Assembly: GCF_011170125.1 (NCBI RefSeq)
Contig: NZ_BLLN01000003.1
Coordinates: 1,436,501 to 1,500,500, forward strand
From: Streptomyces diastaticus subsp. diastaticus
GTDB taxonomy: Bacteria; Actinomycetota; Actinomycetes; Streptomycetales; Streptomycetaceae
Length of the DNA stretch: 64,000 bases
Direction of reading: 5' to 3'
Shown here: positions 19,463 through 27,841 of the stretch, piece by piece
How the letters are laid out: every line of letters starts with the position of its first letter
How positions within the stretch are numbered: the stretch's first letter is position 1
Notes under the pieces: generated by a model
Told to the model about the DNA's origin: nothing
The model's input: the letters and a program-made list of their open reading frames with translations, nothing else
Database searches by the model: none
Made by a program: the position numbers and the translations under genes

Positions 19463-20380
19463 TCAGGGCCGCCCCAGCTCCCGGCCGATCTTCCGCAACT
19501 GCTCCAGGCGCTGCTCCAGCGTCGGGTGCGAGGCGAAGAGGCGGGCCATGCTCTGCCCCGAGGAGAAGGCCGGCACGAAGTAGAACGCGTTGTACGGCTC
19601 GGCCTCGCGCAGGTCCCGGGTCGGGATGCGGCCCATCTGCCCGGTGATCTTCGTCAACGCGGAGGCCAGCGCAGCGGGCCGTCCGGTCAGCAGTGCCGCG
19701 CCCCGGTCCGCCGACAACTCCCGGTACCGCGAGAGCAGCCGGGTCAGGAGGAAACCGACTGCGTAGACCACGGCGCTGACCAGCGGGATCAGCATGATGA
19801 GCAGCCCGGCCTGGTTGTTGCCGCCGCGTCCGCCGCGGGCCAGGCCGCCCCAGAGGGCCACCCGGGTGATCACCCCGGCCAGCACGCCGAGGAACGAGGC
19901 GATCGTCATGACCGCCACGTCCTTGTGGGCCACGTGGGACATCTCGTGCGCCAGTACGCCGTCCAGTTCCTCGGGCTCCAGGCGGCGCAGCAGGCCCGTC
20001 GTCACGCAGACCATCGACGTCTTCTCGCTGCGCCCGGTGGCGAAGGCGTTCGGCACGTCGCTGTCGGCGATGGCCACCTTCGGCTTCTCCATGTCGGCGA
20101 GGGCGCAGATCCGGTCCACCGCCCCGTGCAGCTCCGGCGCCTGCTCCCGGGTGACCTGCCGCGCCCCCATCCCGTACGCGGCGATGGAGTCACTGAACCA
20201 GAACTGGGCCACGAAGAGGCCGCCGACCAGCAGCACGATCAGCGGCCAGGAGCCGTGCGCCACCGCCAGCAGCACCCCCACCAGGACCACGTACAGCAGC
20301 CCGATGAAGAACATCGTCATGACCATGCGCGCGGTGAGCCCCCGGTCACCCGCGAACCGCGATCCCCGCCGACCAGCCAT
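19463..20380 (-). CDS. htpX: Membrane zinc metalloprotease HtpX
   Basis: A 305-aa M48-family protease for quality control of membrane proteins. Two N-terminal transmembrane helices (MVMTMFFIGLLYVVLVGVLLAVA, WPLIVLLVGGLFVAQFWF) precede the catalytic part. The zinc site is LAHEMSHVAHKD (HExxH), with the third ligand in the helix RELSADRGAALLTG. Two more helices lie between them. I chose ATG 20380 with GAGAGG upstream; a GTG five codons earlier is possible. It is convergent with the beta-glucosidase gene. Confidence 0.92.
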   Translation of the reverse strand: MAGRRGSRFAGDRGLTARMVMTMFFIGLLYVVLVGVLLAVAHGSWPLIVLLVGGLFVAQFWFSDSIAAYGMGARQVTREQAPELHGAVDRICALADMEKPKVAIADSDVPNAFATGRSEKTSMVCVTTGLLRRLEPEELDGVLAHEMSHVAHKDVAVMTIASFLGVLAGVITRVALWGGLARGGRGGNNQAGLLIMLIPLVSAVVYAVGFLLTRLLSRYRELSADRGAALLTGRPAALASALTKITGQMGRIPTRDLREAEPYNAFYFVPAFSSGQSMARLFASHPTLEQRLEQLRKIGRELGRP

Positions 20381-20481
20381 CGGAGCACCTCTCACCGGCT
20401 AACAGCTCTTTCCCTCCCATTCTCCCCTTACCGGCGGCAAACGTGCTGAACCATCCTTCGCCCCCGCCCGTGACGCGAGGC

Positions 20482-20510
20482 CCCCCGCGCCGGCCCGAGC
20501 CGCGCGGGGG
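20482..20510. terminator. Hairpin terminator after the secreted protease gene
   Basis: CCCCCGCGC (20482-20490) pairs perfectly with 20502-20510 around an 11-nt loop, 42 bp past the protease stop in its direction of transcription. Confidence 0.55.
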
Positions 20511-20551
20511 ACCCGGTCCGCCGTCCTGGCGGGTCAGGTCGTTGTGCAGGG

Positions 20552-21694
20552 TCAGGCCGTGTGCAGGGTCAGCCCGTACCGGCCCAGGATCTCGTTGACC
20601 GGCTGGTACCAGGTCTCACCGCCGCCGGAGCAGTTGCCCCAGCCGCCGGAGGTGACGCCCTGGGCCTGGTCGCCGCTGATGAACGAGCCGCCCGAGTCAC
20701 CGCCCTCGGCGCAGACGCTGGTCTTGGTCATCTGGTGGACCGCGCCCTGGCTGTAGTTCACGGTCTCGTTCTTGGCCAGCACCGTGCCGCAGTGCCAGTG
20801 CGTCGTGGAGCCGGACCGGCAGATGGAGGCGCCGACCGGCGCCTCCGCCGAGCCGCGCACCAACTGGTCGGAGACGGTGCCCCAGCCGAGGACGACCGGC
20901 TCGGTCCACCAGCCGTTGCCGACGCTGACGTACGCCATGTCGTCACCGGGGAACGAGGAGCCTTGGAACGAGCCGATCCCGCTGCCGTCCCAGCCGCTGA
21001 CGCTCTGGCCGGTCCCGCCGCAGTGACCGGCGGTGACGAAGCCGCCGTGCACCGAGAAGCCGATGGAGCAGCGCACGTTGCCCGTGTAGTAGGGGTCGCC
21101 GCCGACGGTGCCCGCCGCGAAGGTCTCCGGTGCCGCCGCCACCGTCTCCACCTCGACGGGGCCGATCGCGCCTGCCCGCTCCACGAAGCCTCGCACCGGC
21201 TTCTCGGTCGCCCGGCCCTCGACGACGCTCACCACGACGCTGTTGGCCTTCGGGTCCACCCGCCAGCCGGCCACGCCCCGGGGCGCGTCCAGGGTGTCGA
21301 TCCGCTCCTTCGCCGCGTCCAGGGTCTTCGCGCTGTGCTCCACCAGCCGGACCGAGGCGCCCACCCCGGTCACGGCGTCCGCGGCGGCGCCGTCGCTGAC
21401 CGCCACCACCAGAGAGTTGGTCTCGGCGTCGAACCAGGAACCGCCGTACGCGGCGCCGGCCGCGCGTTCGGCCCTCCGCTCGACGGCGGTCGCCTCCTTC
21501 TCGGCGGCCAGGCGTGCCTTCGCCTCGGCCGGGGTGAGGCCGAGGTCGCGTTCCATCCCGGCCAGCACCGCGCTGGAGGCGACGGGTGCGGGTGCCGGGG
21601 CGGCGTTCGCCGCGGGGGTCAGGCCGAACGCGGCCCAGCTTCCGGCGACCAGCAGGGAGGACAGGCCGATACGTGCTGCGGTGGTGCGTCTCAC
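20552..21694 (-). CDS. Secreted streptogrisin/alpha-lytic-type serine protease (S1 family)
   Basis: A 380-aa preproprotease. Residues 1-~32 form a signal peptide ending ANAAPA. Residues ~38-185 form the alpha-lytic protease pro-domain (two repeats of the SLVVAVSDGAA / VDPKANSVVVSVVEG type). The mature chymotrypsin-fold enzyme starts near res 190. The triad is His in VTAGHCGG, Asp in PGDDMAYV and Ser in GGDSGGSF. Cysteine pairs fit the streptogrisin pattern (VRCSIGF...GHC; SICRSG...HCG; VCAEGGDSGG...GNC). It is exported and self-processed. A LacI-type palindrome lies 50 bp upstream of the start, suggesting catabolite- or sugar-linked control. Confidence 0.93.
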   Translation of the reverse strand: MRRTTAARIGLSSLLVAGSWAAFGLTPAANAAPAPAPVASSAVLAGMERDLGLTPAEAKARLAAEKEATAVERRAERAAGAAYGGSWFDAETNSLVVAVSDGAAADAVTGVGASVRLVEHSAKTLDAAKERIDTLDAPRGVAGWRVDPKANSVVVSVVEGRATEKPVRGFVERAGAIGPVEVETVAAAPETFAAGTVGGDPYYTGNVRCSIGFSVHGGFVTAGHCGGTGQSVSGWDGSGIGSFQGSSFPGDDMAYVSVGNGWWTEPVVLGWGTVSDQLVRGSAEAPVGASICRSGSTTHWHCGTVLAKNETVNYSQGAVHQMTKTSVCAEGGDSGGSFISGDQAQGVTSGGWGNCSGGGETWYQPVNEILGRYGLTLHTA

Positions 21695-21743
21695 GGGGGA
21701 CCCTTTCGTCGTTCCAGCGAGGTGGGGGTGGGAACCGAAGTGG

Positions 21744-21757
21744 TGAGAGCGCTCTCA
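21744..21757. promoter_or_regulatory. 14-bp perfect palindrome, LacI-type operator
   Basis: TGAGAGCGCTCTCA is a perfect palindrome centred on GCGC, 50 bp upstream of the secreted protease start. It matches the general shape of LacI/CebR-type operators in Streptomyces (TGGGAGCGCTCCCA). The same intergenic region serves the divergent DUF4389 gene (start 21936), so either gene could be controlled. Confidence 0.6.
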
Positions 21758-21935
21758 ATCAGGCTCGGCAGGAGCTTAGAAGTGACTACTGGGCATGTCC
21801 ATACCAATAATCGGCCGGATCGGCGGTCCCGTGCGCCCGCCCGCCGGTTCACCCGCGTGGCCGTCACGGCTTGTCCGCCCGCCCCGACGCCTGAAATCTG
21901 GGGGTTCACGCCGAGCGGGCCGGGAGCGAACCGCC

Positions 21936-22781
21936 ATGACCGAAGGCCAGTGGGCACAGCCGTCCCCGCCCTTTGCGCCGGAGCGCCTGCCGCAGCTCGA
22001 CATCCCCGCGCCGGGACCCCAGCGCCGCCTCACGGTCTTCTTCCGGCTGCTGCTGCTCGTCCCGCACTTCGTCGTGCTGTTCTTCCTGCACGTCGCCGCC
22101 TGGTTCGCGACGATCGCCGCCTGGTTCGCCGCCCTCGCCACCGCCCGCGTCCCCGACCCGCTGTACCGCTTCCTCTCCGGCTACCTCGGCTGGACGACCC
22201 GGGTGGACGCCGAGGCGATGCTCCTGGTCGACCGGTATCCGCCGTTCGCCCTGCACGCCCCCGCCCACCCGGTACGTGTCGAGGTCGGCGGCGACCGGCT
22301 CAACCGCCTCGCGGTCCTCTTCCGCGTCGTCCTCATGCTCCCGGCGGTGATCGTGCAGGCGCCGGCCGTCTGCGGCTGGTGGACGCTCGGCCTCGTCTGG
22401 TGGCTGATCGTGCTGATCAGGGGCCGCGTCCCGCAGCCCCTCTTCGAGGCGTCCGCCGCCCTCCTGCGCTTCCGCGTACGCACCGGTGCGTACGTCATGA
22501 TGCTGACCCCGGCGTATCCGAAGGGCTTCTTCGGCGACCGCCCGGGTGCCCTGGGCACCGACGCCGAGGAGGCCGCGGAGGTGGGCCGGGTCACCGAGAA
22601 CCTGGGCGGCGCCGGGTCCGCCACCCGGCCGCTGGTCCTGGGGACGCCCGCCACCGTGCTGCTGGTGGTCTTCCTCCTCGCCGGGCTGGCGGCCGGCGCC
22701 TCCGGTTCCACCTCGTCCTACACCACGGGTGACGAGCCGGGGCGTGAGCCCGGCGGCGCCCGGACCGTCACGGACCGCTGA
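21936..22781 (+). CDS. DUF4389 membrane protein
   Basis: A 281-aa membrane protein. The core has hydrophobic helices RLTVFFRLLLLVPHFVVLFFLHVAAWFATIAAWFAAL, a second DUF4389 half with RLNRLAVLFRVVLMLPAVIVQAPAVCGWWTLGLVWWLIVLIRG, and a C-terminal helix VLLVVFLLAGLAAGA. Signatures DPLYRFLSGYLGWTTRVDAEAMLLVDRYPPF and RFRVRTGAYVMMLTPAYPKGFFGD recur in the family. Function is unknown. Start ATG 21936 has GGGAGCG upstream; the open frame reaches 47 codons further but is Arg/Pro-rich. Its 3' end overlaps that of the converging pspAB-like gene by 14 bp. Confidence 0.85.
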   Translation: MTEGQWAQPSPPFAPERLPQLDIPAPGPQRRLTVFFRLLLLVPHFVVLFFLHVAAWFATIAAWFAALATARVPDPLYRFLSGYLGWTTRVDAEAMLLVDRYPPFALHAPAHPVRVEVGGDRLNRLAVLFRVVLMLPAVIVQAPAVCGWWTLGLVWWLIVLIRGRVPQPLFEASAALLRFRVRTGAYVMMLTPAYPKGFFGDRPGALGTDAEEAAEVGRVTENLGGAGSATRPLVLGTPATVLLVVFLLAGLAAGASGSTSSYTTGDEPGREPGGARTVTDR

Positions 22782-23370
22782 GCGCGGGACTGTTCCACAG
22801 CGGGTACCAGCGGCCGAGGTCCGCCTCCAGCGGCAGCTCGTGCTCCAGCGCGCCCTGCACGCGCAGCTCCAACGCGTTGTCGCGGCGGTTGCCGGTGCGG
22901 GGCGCGAACGGGTAGAAGGTGCCCCGTTTGTAGAGGTAGACCAGACCGAGCGGCAGCCCCGCCTCCTGGCTGTCGGCCGGGCCGGTGAAGCCGACGAGGG
23001 AGCACAGGAGCTGGGGCCCCCAGCCGTGGTCCTGGAGCATGCTGTTGATCGTGTGCAGGTCGTTGACGAGGGCCGGGAGGTCGTCCGGGGGCTGCTCCAC
23101 CTGGAGCCAGGTGTAGCCGTACCGGTCCTGGCTGTACTCCACCGGCTGCCCGCCCTGTGCCGTGTCGGTGTCCAGCAACTCCCTGATCTCCTGCTTCAGC
23201 CGCGCGAACTGCCCGCCCTCGACGCCGGTGAAGCAGACGGCTCCCCGCCCCGCGGGGGTGAACCCGGTGGCCGCCTCCAGCTCCAGCGCGGCCGAGGGGA
23301 GGGCGAACCAGTCGTCCAGGTTGGGCTGGATCTGCTTGCGGCGGCCGAAGAGGGCGTCGAGGAATCCCAT
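22768..23370 (-). CDS. pspAB: PspA-associated protein PspAB-like
   Basis: A 200-aa soluble protein beginning MGFLDALFGRRKQIQPNLDDWFALPSAALELEAATGF and containing GAVCFTGVEGGQFARLKQEI, DRYGYTWLQVEQ, LHTINSMLQDHGWGPQLLCSLVGF and LGLVYLYKRGTFYPFAP. This pattern matches the actinobacterial PspAB family found with PspA phage-shock proteins. The role is presumed to be in envelope stress. No pspA is visible in the window, so the association is by family name only. The start at 23370 fits the family; the upstream open frame is low-complexity. Confidence 0.75.
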   Translation of the reverse strand: MGFLDALFGRRKQIQPNLDDWFALPSAALELEAATGFTPAGRGAVCFTGVEGGQFARLKQEIRELLDTDTAQGGQPVEYSQDRYGYTWLQVEQPPDDLPALVNDLHTINSMLQDHGWGPQLLCSLVGFTGPADSQEAGLPLGLVYLYKRGTFYPFAPRTGNRRDNALELRVQGALEHELPLEADLGRWYPLWNSPALSGP

Positions 23371-23862
23371 GCAGGGATCTTCCGTGATCCACGCGGCGTT
23401 CCGGCCGCGACGTGCCGGGCGGGGTGCCCGGCGCCGGAACCCGGGCAGGGGCACGGGCGGCTGCCCGGCACCGCGCCGCTCGTCGGTGGGTGGTCTCAGG
23501 CGCGCTCCGCAGGGGGCAGAGCCCCGCCCGGGCCGGTCCGGTGCGGACGTCCGGTGGGCCGGCGCGTCCCTCGGCAGGCTGTCGGCAGTACAGGAGCGTC
23601 TGCCGGGCGGACAGGCTCGTCGGCACACCGAGGACTCGCCGGTGCCGGTCCGGGGCGCTGCCCCCGGGGTGGCCTTGAGGAGCGCGTCGAGCAGCCGGCC
23701 GGGTGCCGGGGCTGTCACCGGCTCGTCGGCCGTCAGGCCCGGCACGGGTCCGCCGCCGCTGCCGCACGGCGGTGGCGGGCGGGTCCGGTGCCGAAGGCGG
23801 CCTGGCGGGTGCCGGGGCCGCCCCGCCGGACCCTCCGGCGGCGAGGGCGTCGTGAGGCCGGG
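23371..23862. other. Intergenic stretch without a convincing gene
   Basis: These 492 bp lie upstream of the pspAB-like gene and downstream of the small membrane protein gene on the same strand. All open frames here are Arg/Pro/Gly-rich and lack a ribosome site plus family resemblance. I see no repeat or RNA structure of note. It should hold the promoter of the pspAB-like gene. Confidence 0.4.
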
Positions 23863-24213
23863 TCAGAGACTGCCCGGGGTGTCCCGGGCGGGCGCGTACC
23901 AGCCGAGGGCCGCGGCCAGGAAGAGGCCGGTGCTGACGAGGACCGCCGCGGTCCGCAGGACGGGCGAGGCGGTGGTCCGGCAGGCGACGGTCCAGGAGAG
24001 GAGGGGCAGGGCCACCCCGATCAGCACCATGGCCGGGAAGTCCAGGTAGAGCACACTCCACTCCGGGCTGGTCTCGAATTCCCCGGGCCACCGCCGTGGG
24101 GCCGCGACGGCCCACGCGCCCAGCCCGGCGGCGGCGCCGAGGGCGGCGGACAGGCAGCCCCCCGCGGTCCCCGCTCCGCTCACGGCCGGGCGCTTCCGCT
24201 CGGTGGTGATCAC
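23863..24213 (-). CDS. Small membrane protein, 116 aa
   Basis: The product begins at a GTG (MITTERKRPAVSG) and has about three hydrophobic segments: CLSAALGAAAGLGAWAVAAP, YLDFPAMVLIGVALPLLSWTVAC and TAAVLVSTGLFLAAALGWYAP. No known family is recognised. It is 52 bp downstream of the TauE-like exporter on the same strand and may share its transcript. The start has only a weak ribosome site, so the N-terminus is uncertain. Confidence 0.55.
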   Translation of the reverse strand: MITTERKRPAVSGAGTAGGCLSAALGAAAGLGAWAVAAPRRWPGEFETSPEWSVLYLDFPAMVLIGVALPLLSWTVACRTTASPVLRTAAVLVSTGLFLAAALGWYAPARDTPGSL

Positions 24214-24265
24214 GTGGGTGAGGACGCAGCCCGCCCGCGCCCGGTTCCGGGCGCGGTGGAGCCCC

Positions 24266-25018
24266 TCAGCGCATGACGAGGGCGTCCACCAGCATCAGCG
24301 CGGCGACGGCGAGCAGCGCCACGCCGAAGACGCGTCGCACGGTGCGCCCGGAGACCCGGGCGGCGAGCCGGCGCCCGTCCCACGCGCCGAGGACGGCCGC
24401 GGCGGTGAAAGGGCCGACCACCGACCAGTCCAGCCCGGCGAGGGTCCCGCCCCGGGCGGCGAGGGAGGCGGTGGAGGTCAGGCTGATGACGAGCAGGCTG
24501 GTGCCGACCGCCGCCCGGATCGGCAGCCCGACCACCCGTACGAGGGCGGGCACCCCGAGGAACCCGCCGCCCACCCCGAGCAGCCCGGTCACCGCGCCCA
24601 GCCCCGCCCCCGCCCCGGCCGCGCGGAGAGCGCTCGGGTCGCCGGCCGGCGGGGCGTCGTCGCGGGCCCGCAGCATGCCGACGGCGGCGACGGCGGCCAG
24701 TACCGAGAAGGCGGCGGTGAGCAGCACCTCGGGGAGCCTGGTGGCGAGCAGGCCGCCCGCCACCGCCGGGAGGAGCCCGGCGCCCGCGAAGAGCAGCCCG
24801 GGCCGCCAGCGGACGTTGCCGTCGCGGCCGTGGGCGTACAGGGAGGTGGCCGTGGTGATGGCGACGATGACCAGGCTGGCCGTGGTGGCCTCCACGGGAG
24901 AGAAACCGAGCAGGTGGATCAGGGCCGGTACGGCGAGGACGCTGCCGCCGCCGCCCATGCCCCCGAGGGCGAGCCCGGCCACCGCTCCGGCCAGCAGGGC
25001 GAGGACCACGGCGCTCAT
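24266..25018 (-). CDS. TauE/SafE-family sulfite or sulfonate exporter
   Basis: A 250-aa membrane protein with about eight helices. Both TauE/SafE half-repeats are visible: GGMGGGGSVLAVPALIHLLGFSPVEATTASLVIV and LLGVGGGFLGVPALVRVVGLPIRAAVGTSLLVI, the glycine-rich re-entrant signatures of the family. Such proteins export sulfite, sulfoacetate or other organosulfur anions. Just upstream on the same strand lies the remnant of a rhodanese gene. This is consistent with an ancestral sulfur-detoxification operon, since TauE-type exporters often accompany rhodaneses. Confidence 0.87.
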   Translation of the reverse strand: MSAVVLALLAGAVAGLALGGMGGGGSVLAVPALIHLLGFSPVEATTASLVIVAITTATSLYAHGRDGNVRWRPGLLFAGAGLLPAVAGGLLATRLPEVLLTAAFSVLAAVAAVGMLRARDDAPPAGDPSALRAAGAGAGLGAVTGLLGVGGGFLGVPALVRVVGLPIRAAVGTSLLVISLTSTASLAARGGTLAGLDWSVVGPFTAAAVLGAWDGRRLAARVSGRTVRRVFGVALLAVAALMLVDALVMR

Positions 25019-25125
25019 GCCGGGCCGCCGGACGTGAGGGGCGGCAGGGTACAGCCGGGGTGGGGCATGGTGCGGGCCGGTTCCGTTCGTAGGTGACGCG
25101 GTGCGGTCGTGCGGGCGCGGGCGGG

Positions 25126-25398
25126 TTACAGGTCACGGTGAGGCCGGCGGCCTCGGCCTGGTCGGGAGAGCCGCCGACGGCGACCGCCTCATGGCCCGCG
25201 GCGTCCGGCAGCGAGGCGTCGACGACGACGCGCCACACCCGGACGGGGTCTTCGGGAAGCTCGGTGGAGCCGCCCCGCCAGGGTGTGCGGCGAGATGTGC
25301 GGGGAATCCTCGCCCGGCGCCCGGCGCCCGGCGCGCTCGCCGTCGGGGCGGACGTCGAGGACGGCGGCCGGGCGCTCCTCGGCGAGGGCGGCGAAGGT
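25126..25398 (-). pseudogene. Decayed rhodanese (sulfurtransferase) domain
   Basis: In one frame the minus strand reads TFAALAEERPAAVLDVRPDGERAG, then HISPHTLAGRLHR. This matches the first half of a rhodanese domain (xxLDVRxxxExAxGHxPGxxHIPxxxLxxRL). At about 25261 the frame shifts and continues LPEDPVRVW, then DAAGHEAVAV and DQAEAAGLTVT, the second half. The active-site loop, which normally reads CxxGxRA after the VxVxC strand, is absent (VRVWRVVVDASLPDAAG). So the gene has both a frameshift and loss of the catalytic cysteine region. No start codon or natural stop is present. It lies upstream of the TauE-like gene on the same strand. Confidence 0.78.
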
Positions 25399-25498
25399 GG
25401 CACGCCGAAGGGGGCGGGCGCGGCGCCGGACGGCAGCCGGTCGGCCGGGCCGCCGGTCGCCGCCGAGGCGGGGCGGTGCCGGTGACGGGGGGCCGGGA

Positions 25499-26266
25499 TC
25501 AGCCGCGCCGCAGGAGGTAGGTGTCCATGATCCAGCCCTTGCGGGCGCGGGCCTCGGCACGGAGCTCGGTGATGCGGTCGGCGACCTCGCTGAGGCGCCC
25601 CGAGACCAGGATCTCGTCGGGGGTGCCGACGTAGGCGCCCCAGTGGATCACCGGATCCTCTGCCAGGTGGTGGCGGTAGGCCTGCTGAGCGTCGAGCATC
25701 ACCACCAGGTCGTCCACCCCCTCGGGCCAGCCCTGCGCCAGCCGCCGGCCGGTGGTGAACTGCACGGGCCGGGCGACCCGGTTGAGCCCGGTGCGATGGC
25801 GGGCGAGCAACGCCGAGACGCTGCTGATGCCGGGGATCACCTCGTACCCGAAGGCGACCCTGCCCCGCTCCAGGATCTCCTCCAGGATGCCGAGTGTGGA
25901 GTCGTACAGCGCCGGGTCGCCCCAGACCAGGAAGGCGCCCGTGCCGTCCTCGGGCAGCTCGTCGGTGATCATCCGCTCGTACACGTCGGCCCGGCGGCCG
26001 CGCCAGTCCTCGACCGCCTCGGTGTACGCGGCGGTCCCCGCGCTCCGGTCCCGGTCGCGGTCCGGGTCCCGGGCCTCCACCAGCCGGTACGGGCGGTCCC
26101 CGGCGTGCTCGGCCAGCATCTCGTGGCGAAGCCGCAGCAGGTCCGCCTTCTCCTCGCCCTTGTCGAGCAGGAAGAACACGTCCACCCGCCGCATCGCCTT
26201 CACCGCCTGAAGGGTCAGCTGATCCGGATCTCCCGATCCCATACCGATGACATAGATGTTCCGCAC
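25499..26266 (-). CDS. cobF: Precorrin-6A synthase (deacetylating), CobF
   Basis: A 255-aa SAM-dependent methyltransferase of the aerobic cobalamin pathway. It methylates C-1 of precorrin-5 with loss of the acetyl group. Starting at a GTG it reads MRNIYVIGMGSGDPDQLTLQAVKAMRRVDVFF, the tetrapyrrole methylase N-terminus. VWGDPALYDSTLGILEEI and YEVIPGISSVSALLARHRTGLNRVARPVQFTTGRRL follow, as in CobF. No other cobalamin gene is in the window, so it stands alone here; the rest of the pathway must be elsewhere. Confidence 0.92.
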   Translation of the reverse strand: MRNIYVIGMGSGDPDQLTLQAVKAMRRVDVFFLLDKGEEKADLLRLRHEMLAEHAGDRPYRLVEARDPDRDRDRSAGTAAYTEAVEDWRGRRADVYERMITDELPEDGTGAFLVWGDPALYDSTLGILEEILERGRVAFGYEVIPGISSVSALLARHRTGLNRVARPVQFTTGRRLAQGWPEGVDDLVVMLDAQQAYRHHLAEDPVIHWGAYVGTPDEILVSGRLSEVADRITELRAEARARKGWIMDTYLLRRG

Positions 26267-26638
26267 CCGACCGAGTCTGCCCTACCGCCGCCGGCGCCCG
26301 GGCGCCAGCCCCCGTGCCCCCGTGCGCGAGGGAGCGCGCGCCCTCCCCGCCGGCCACGCGGCGGCGACCTTGACCGGATCGTGCCGCCGAGGGCGGTCCG
26401 GAGGGCCCCTTGCCCCGTTATGACCGAGTGAGCCCGGACACAGTGCGCGGGCCACGCCCCCTGCGCATGGCGGGATGTGCCCGGCCGGAGCCGCGACCGA
26501 GGGCGTACACCCCAGCCCTTGTCGCATATGCTTCCGGCCGGTGGCGCCGCACGCGCGTGACACAGGTGAGTGAGGGGGTGGAGCGCAGCCGTGCTGCTCC
26601 CGCAGGTGATGCCGCCTCCTTCGAGGACGGCAGGAAAG
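26267..26638. other. Divergent intergenic region, no gene
   Basis: 372 bp separate cobF from the signalling operon. Both promoters should lie here. A relatively AT-rich element, TTGTCGCATATGC (26519-26531), is the best -10-like site, but I find no matching -35. A GGCAGGAAAG ribosome site precedes ATG 26639. Confidence 0.35.
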
Positions 26639-27841
26639 ATGAACCCACTGAACGGCACCGGACCGGTCAACGGCTCGCTCAGAGCCGTCGACGCCGTACT
26701 GCTCCTCGTCGAGGACGACCCCGGCGACGCCCTCCTGCTGGAGGAGACGCTCGCCGACAGCGACCTCGACGCCGAACTCGTGAGCGTCCACACCCTCGCC
26801 GAGGCGCAGAGCTACCTCGCCGACTGCGACCGCCTGGTCTGCGTCCTGCTGGACCTGCATCTCCCGGACGTGCACGGCCTCGACTCGGTCACCCGCATCG
26901 TGCACTCCGCGCCCGACGCCGCCATCGTCGTCCTGACCGGGCTCGCCGAGTCCGAGGCGGGCCTCGCCGCCGTCGCGACCGGCGCGCAGGACTACCTCGG
27001 CAAAGGCCACCTCGACCCGGAGACACTCAGCCGCGCCGTCCGCTACGCCCTCCAGCGCAAGCAGGTCGAACGCGCCTCCGCGGCCCTGCGCGCCAACGAG
27101 CGGATAGCCCAGGAGAACGCCCGCCTCGAACGGGGCCTGCTGCCCGTCCCGCTGCTGCACGGCGACGACTTCGGCGCGGCCGCGCGCTACGAGCCCGGCC
27201 GGGCGCACGGCTTGCTCAGCGGCGACTTCTACGACGTGGTGCAGACCGCCGACGGCGCCGTCCACGCGGTGATAGGCGACGTCTCCGGCCACGGCGCGGC
27301 CGAGGCGGCACTCGGCGTCTGCCTGCGCGTCGCCTGGCGCACCGCCGTGCTGTGCGGCACGGAGCAACTGGAGAAGGTCCGGCTGCTGGAGGAGATCCTG
27401 GTCGCAGAGCGCTCCGACCCGCACGTCTTCGCCACCGTCACCCTTCTCGTCTTCCCGGCCGACCGCGGTTCCGTGCGGGTGGTACGCGCCGGGCACCCCG
27501 GCATGCTGATCCGCTCCGGCGCCACCGTGCAGCAGGTGGAGACCCCCGGCGGCATGGCCCTCGGGCTGCTGCCCGGCCGGGGGGAGTGGCCGCAGGAGGA
27601 GGTGCCGCTGCCGCCCGGCGGCCACGTCGTCCTCTTCACCGACGGCCTCTTCGAGGGCCGTACCGGCCCCGGCACCCGCCTCGGCGAGGAGGGGCTGCTG
27701 GAGCTGGCCCTGCGCAACGCCGACCTGGAGCCCGCCGCCTTCGTGGACGCCCTGGTGGACGGCGCCTCCGAGGGGGCCGCGCCCTACGGCGGCCTCGCCG
27801 ACGACGTCGCCGTCCTGCACCTCGGATGGAGGAAGTCGTGA
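26639..27841 (+). CDS. Response regulator fused to PP2C-type (SpoIIE/RsbU) phosphatase
   Basis: A 400-aa two-domain signalling protein. Residues ~18-140 form a receiver ([17 protein letters not shown]; phosphoacceptor Asp72 in VLLDLHLPD; the Thr/Lys positions in VVLTG and YLGKGHLD). A short helical linker leads to a SpoIIE-type Mn-dependent phosphatase (GLLSGDFYDVVQTADGAVHAVIGDVSGHGAAEAALGVCLR ... VLFTDGLFEGR ... DDVAVLHL). Phosphorylation would switch the phosphatase, whose usual target is a STAS anti-sigma antagonist; one is encoded 3 kb downstream (30702). It overlaps the kinase gene by 4 bp (GTGA). Confidence 0.9.
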   Translation: MNPLNGTGPVNGSLRAVDAVLLLVEDDPGDALLLEETLADSDLDAELVSVHTLAEAQSYLADCDRLVCVLLDLHLPDVHGLDSVTRIVHSAPDAAIVVLTGLAESEAGLAAVATGAQDYLGKGHLDPETLSRAVRYALQRKQVERASAALRANERIAQENARLERGLLPVPLLHGDDFGAAARYEPGRAHGLLSGDFYDVVQTADGAVHAVIGDVSGHGAAEAALGVCLRVAWRTAVLCGTEQLEKVRLLEEILVAERSDPHVFATVTLLVFPADRGSVRVVRAGHPGMLIRSGATVQQVETPGGMALGLLPGRGEWPQEEVPLPPGGHVVLFTDGLFEGRTGPGTRLGEEGLLELALRNADLEPAAFVDALVDGASEGAAPYGGLADDVAVLHLGWRKS

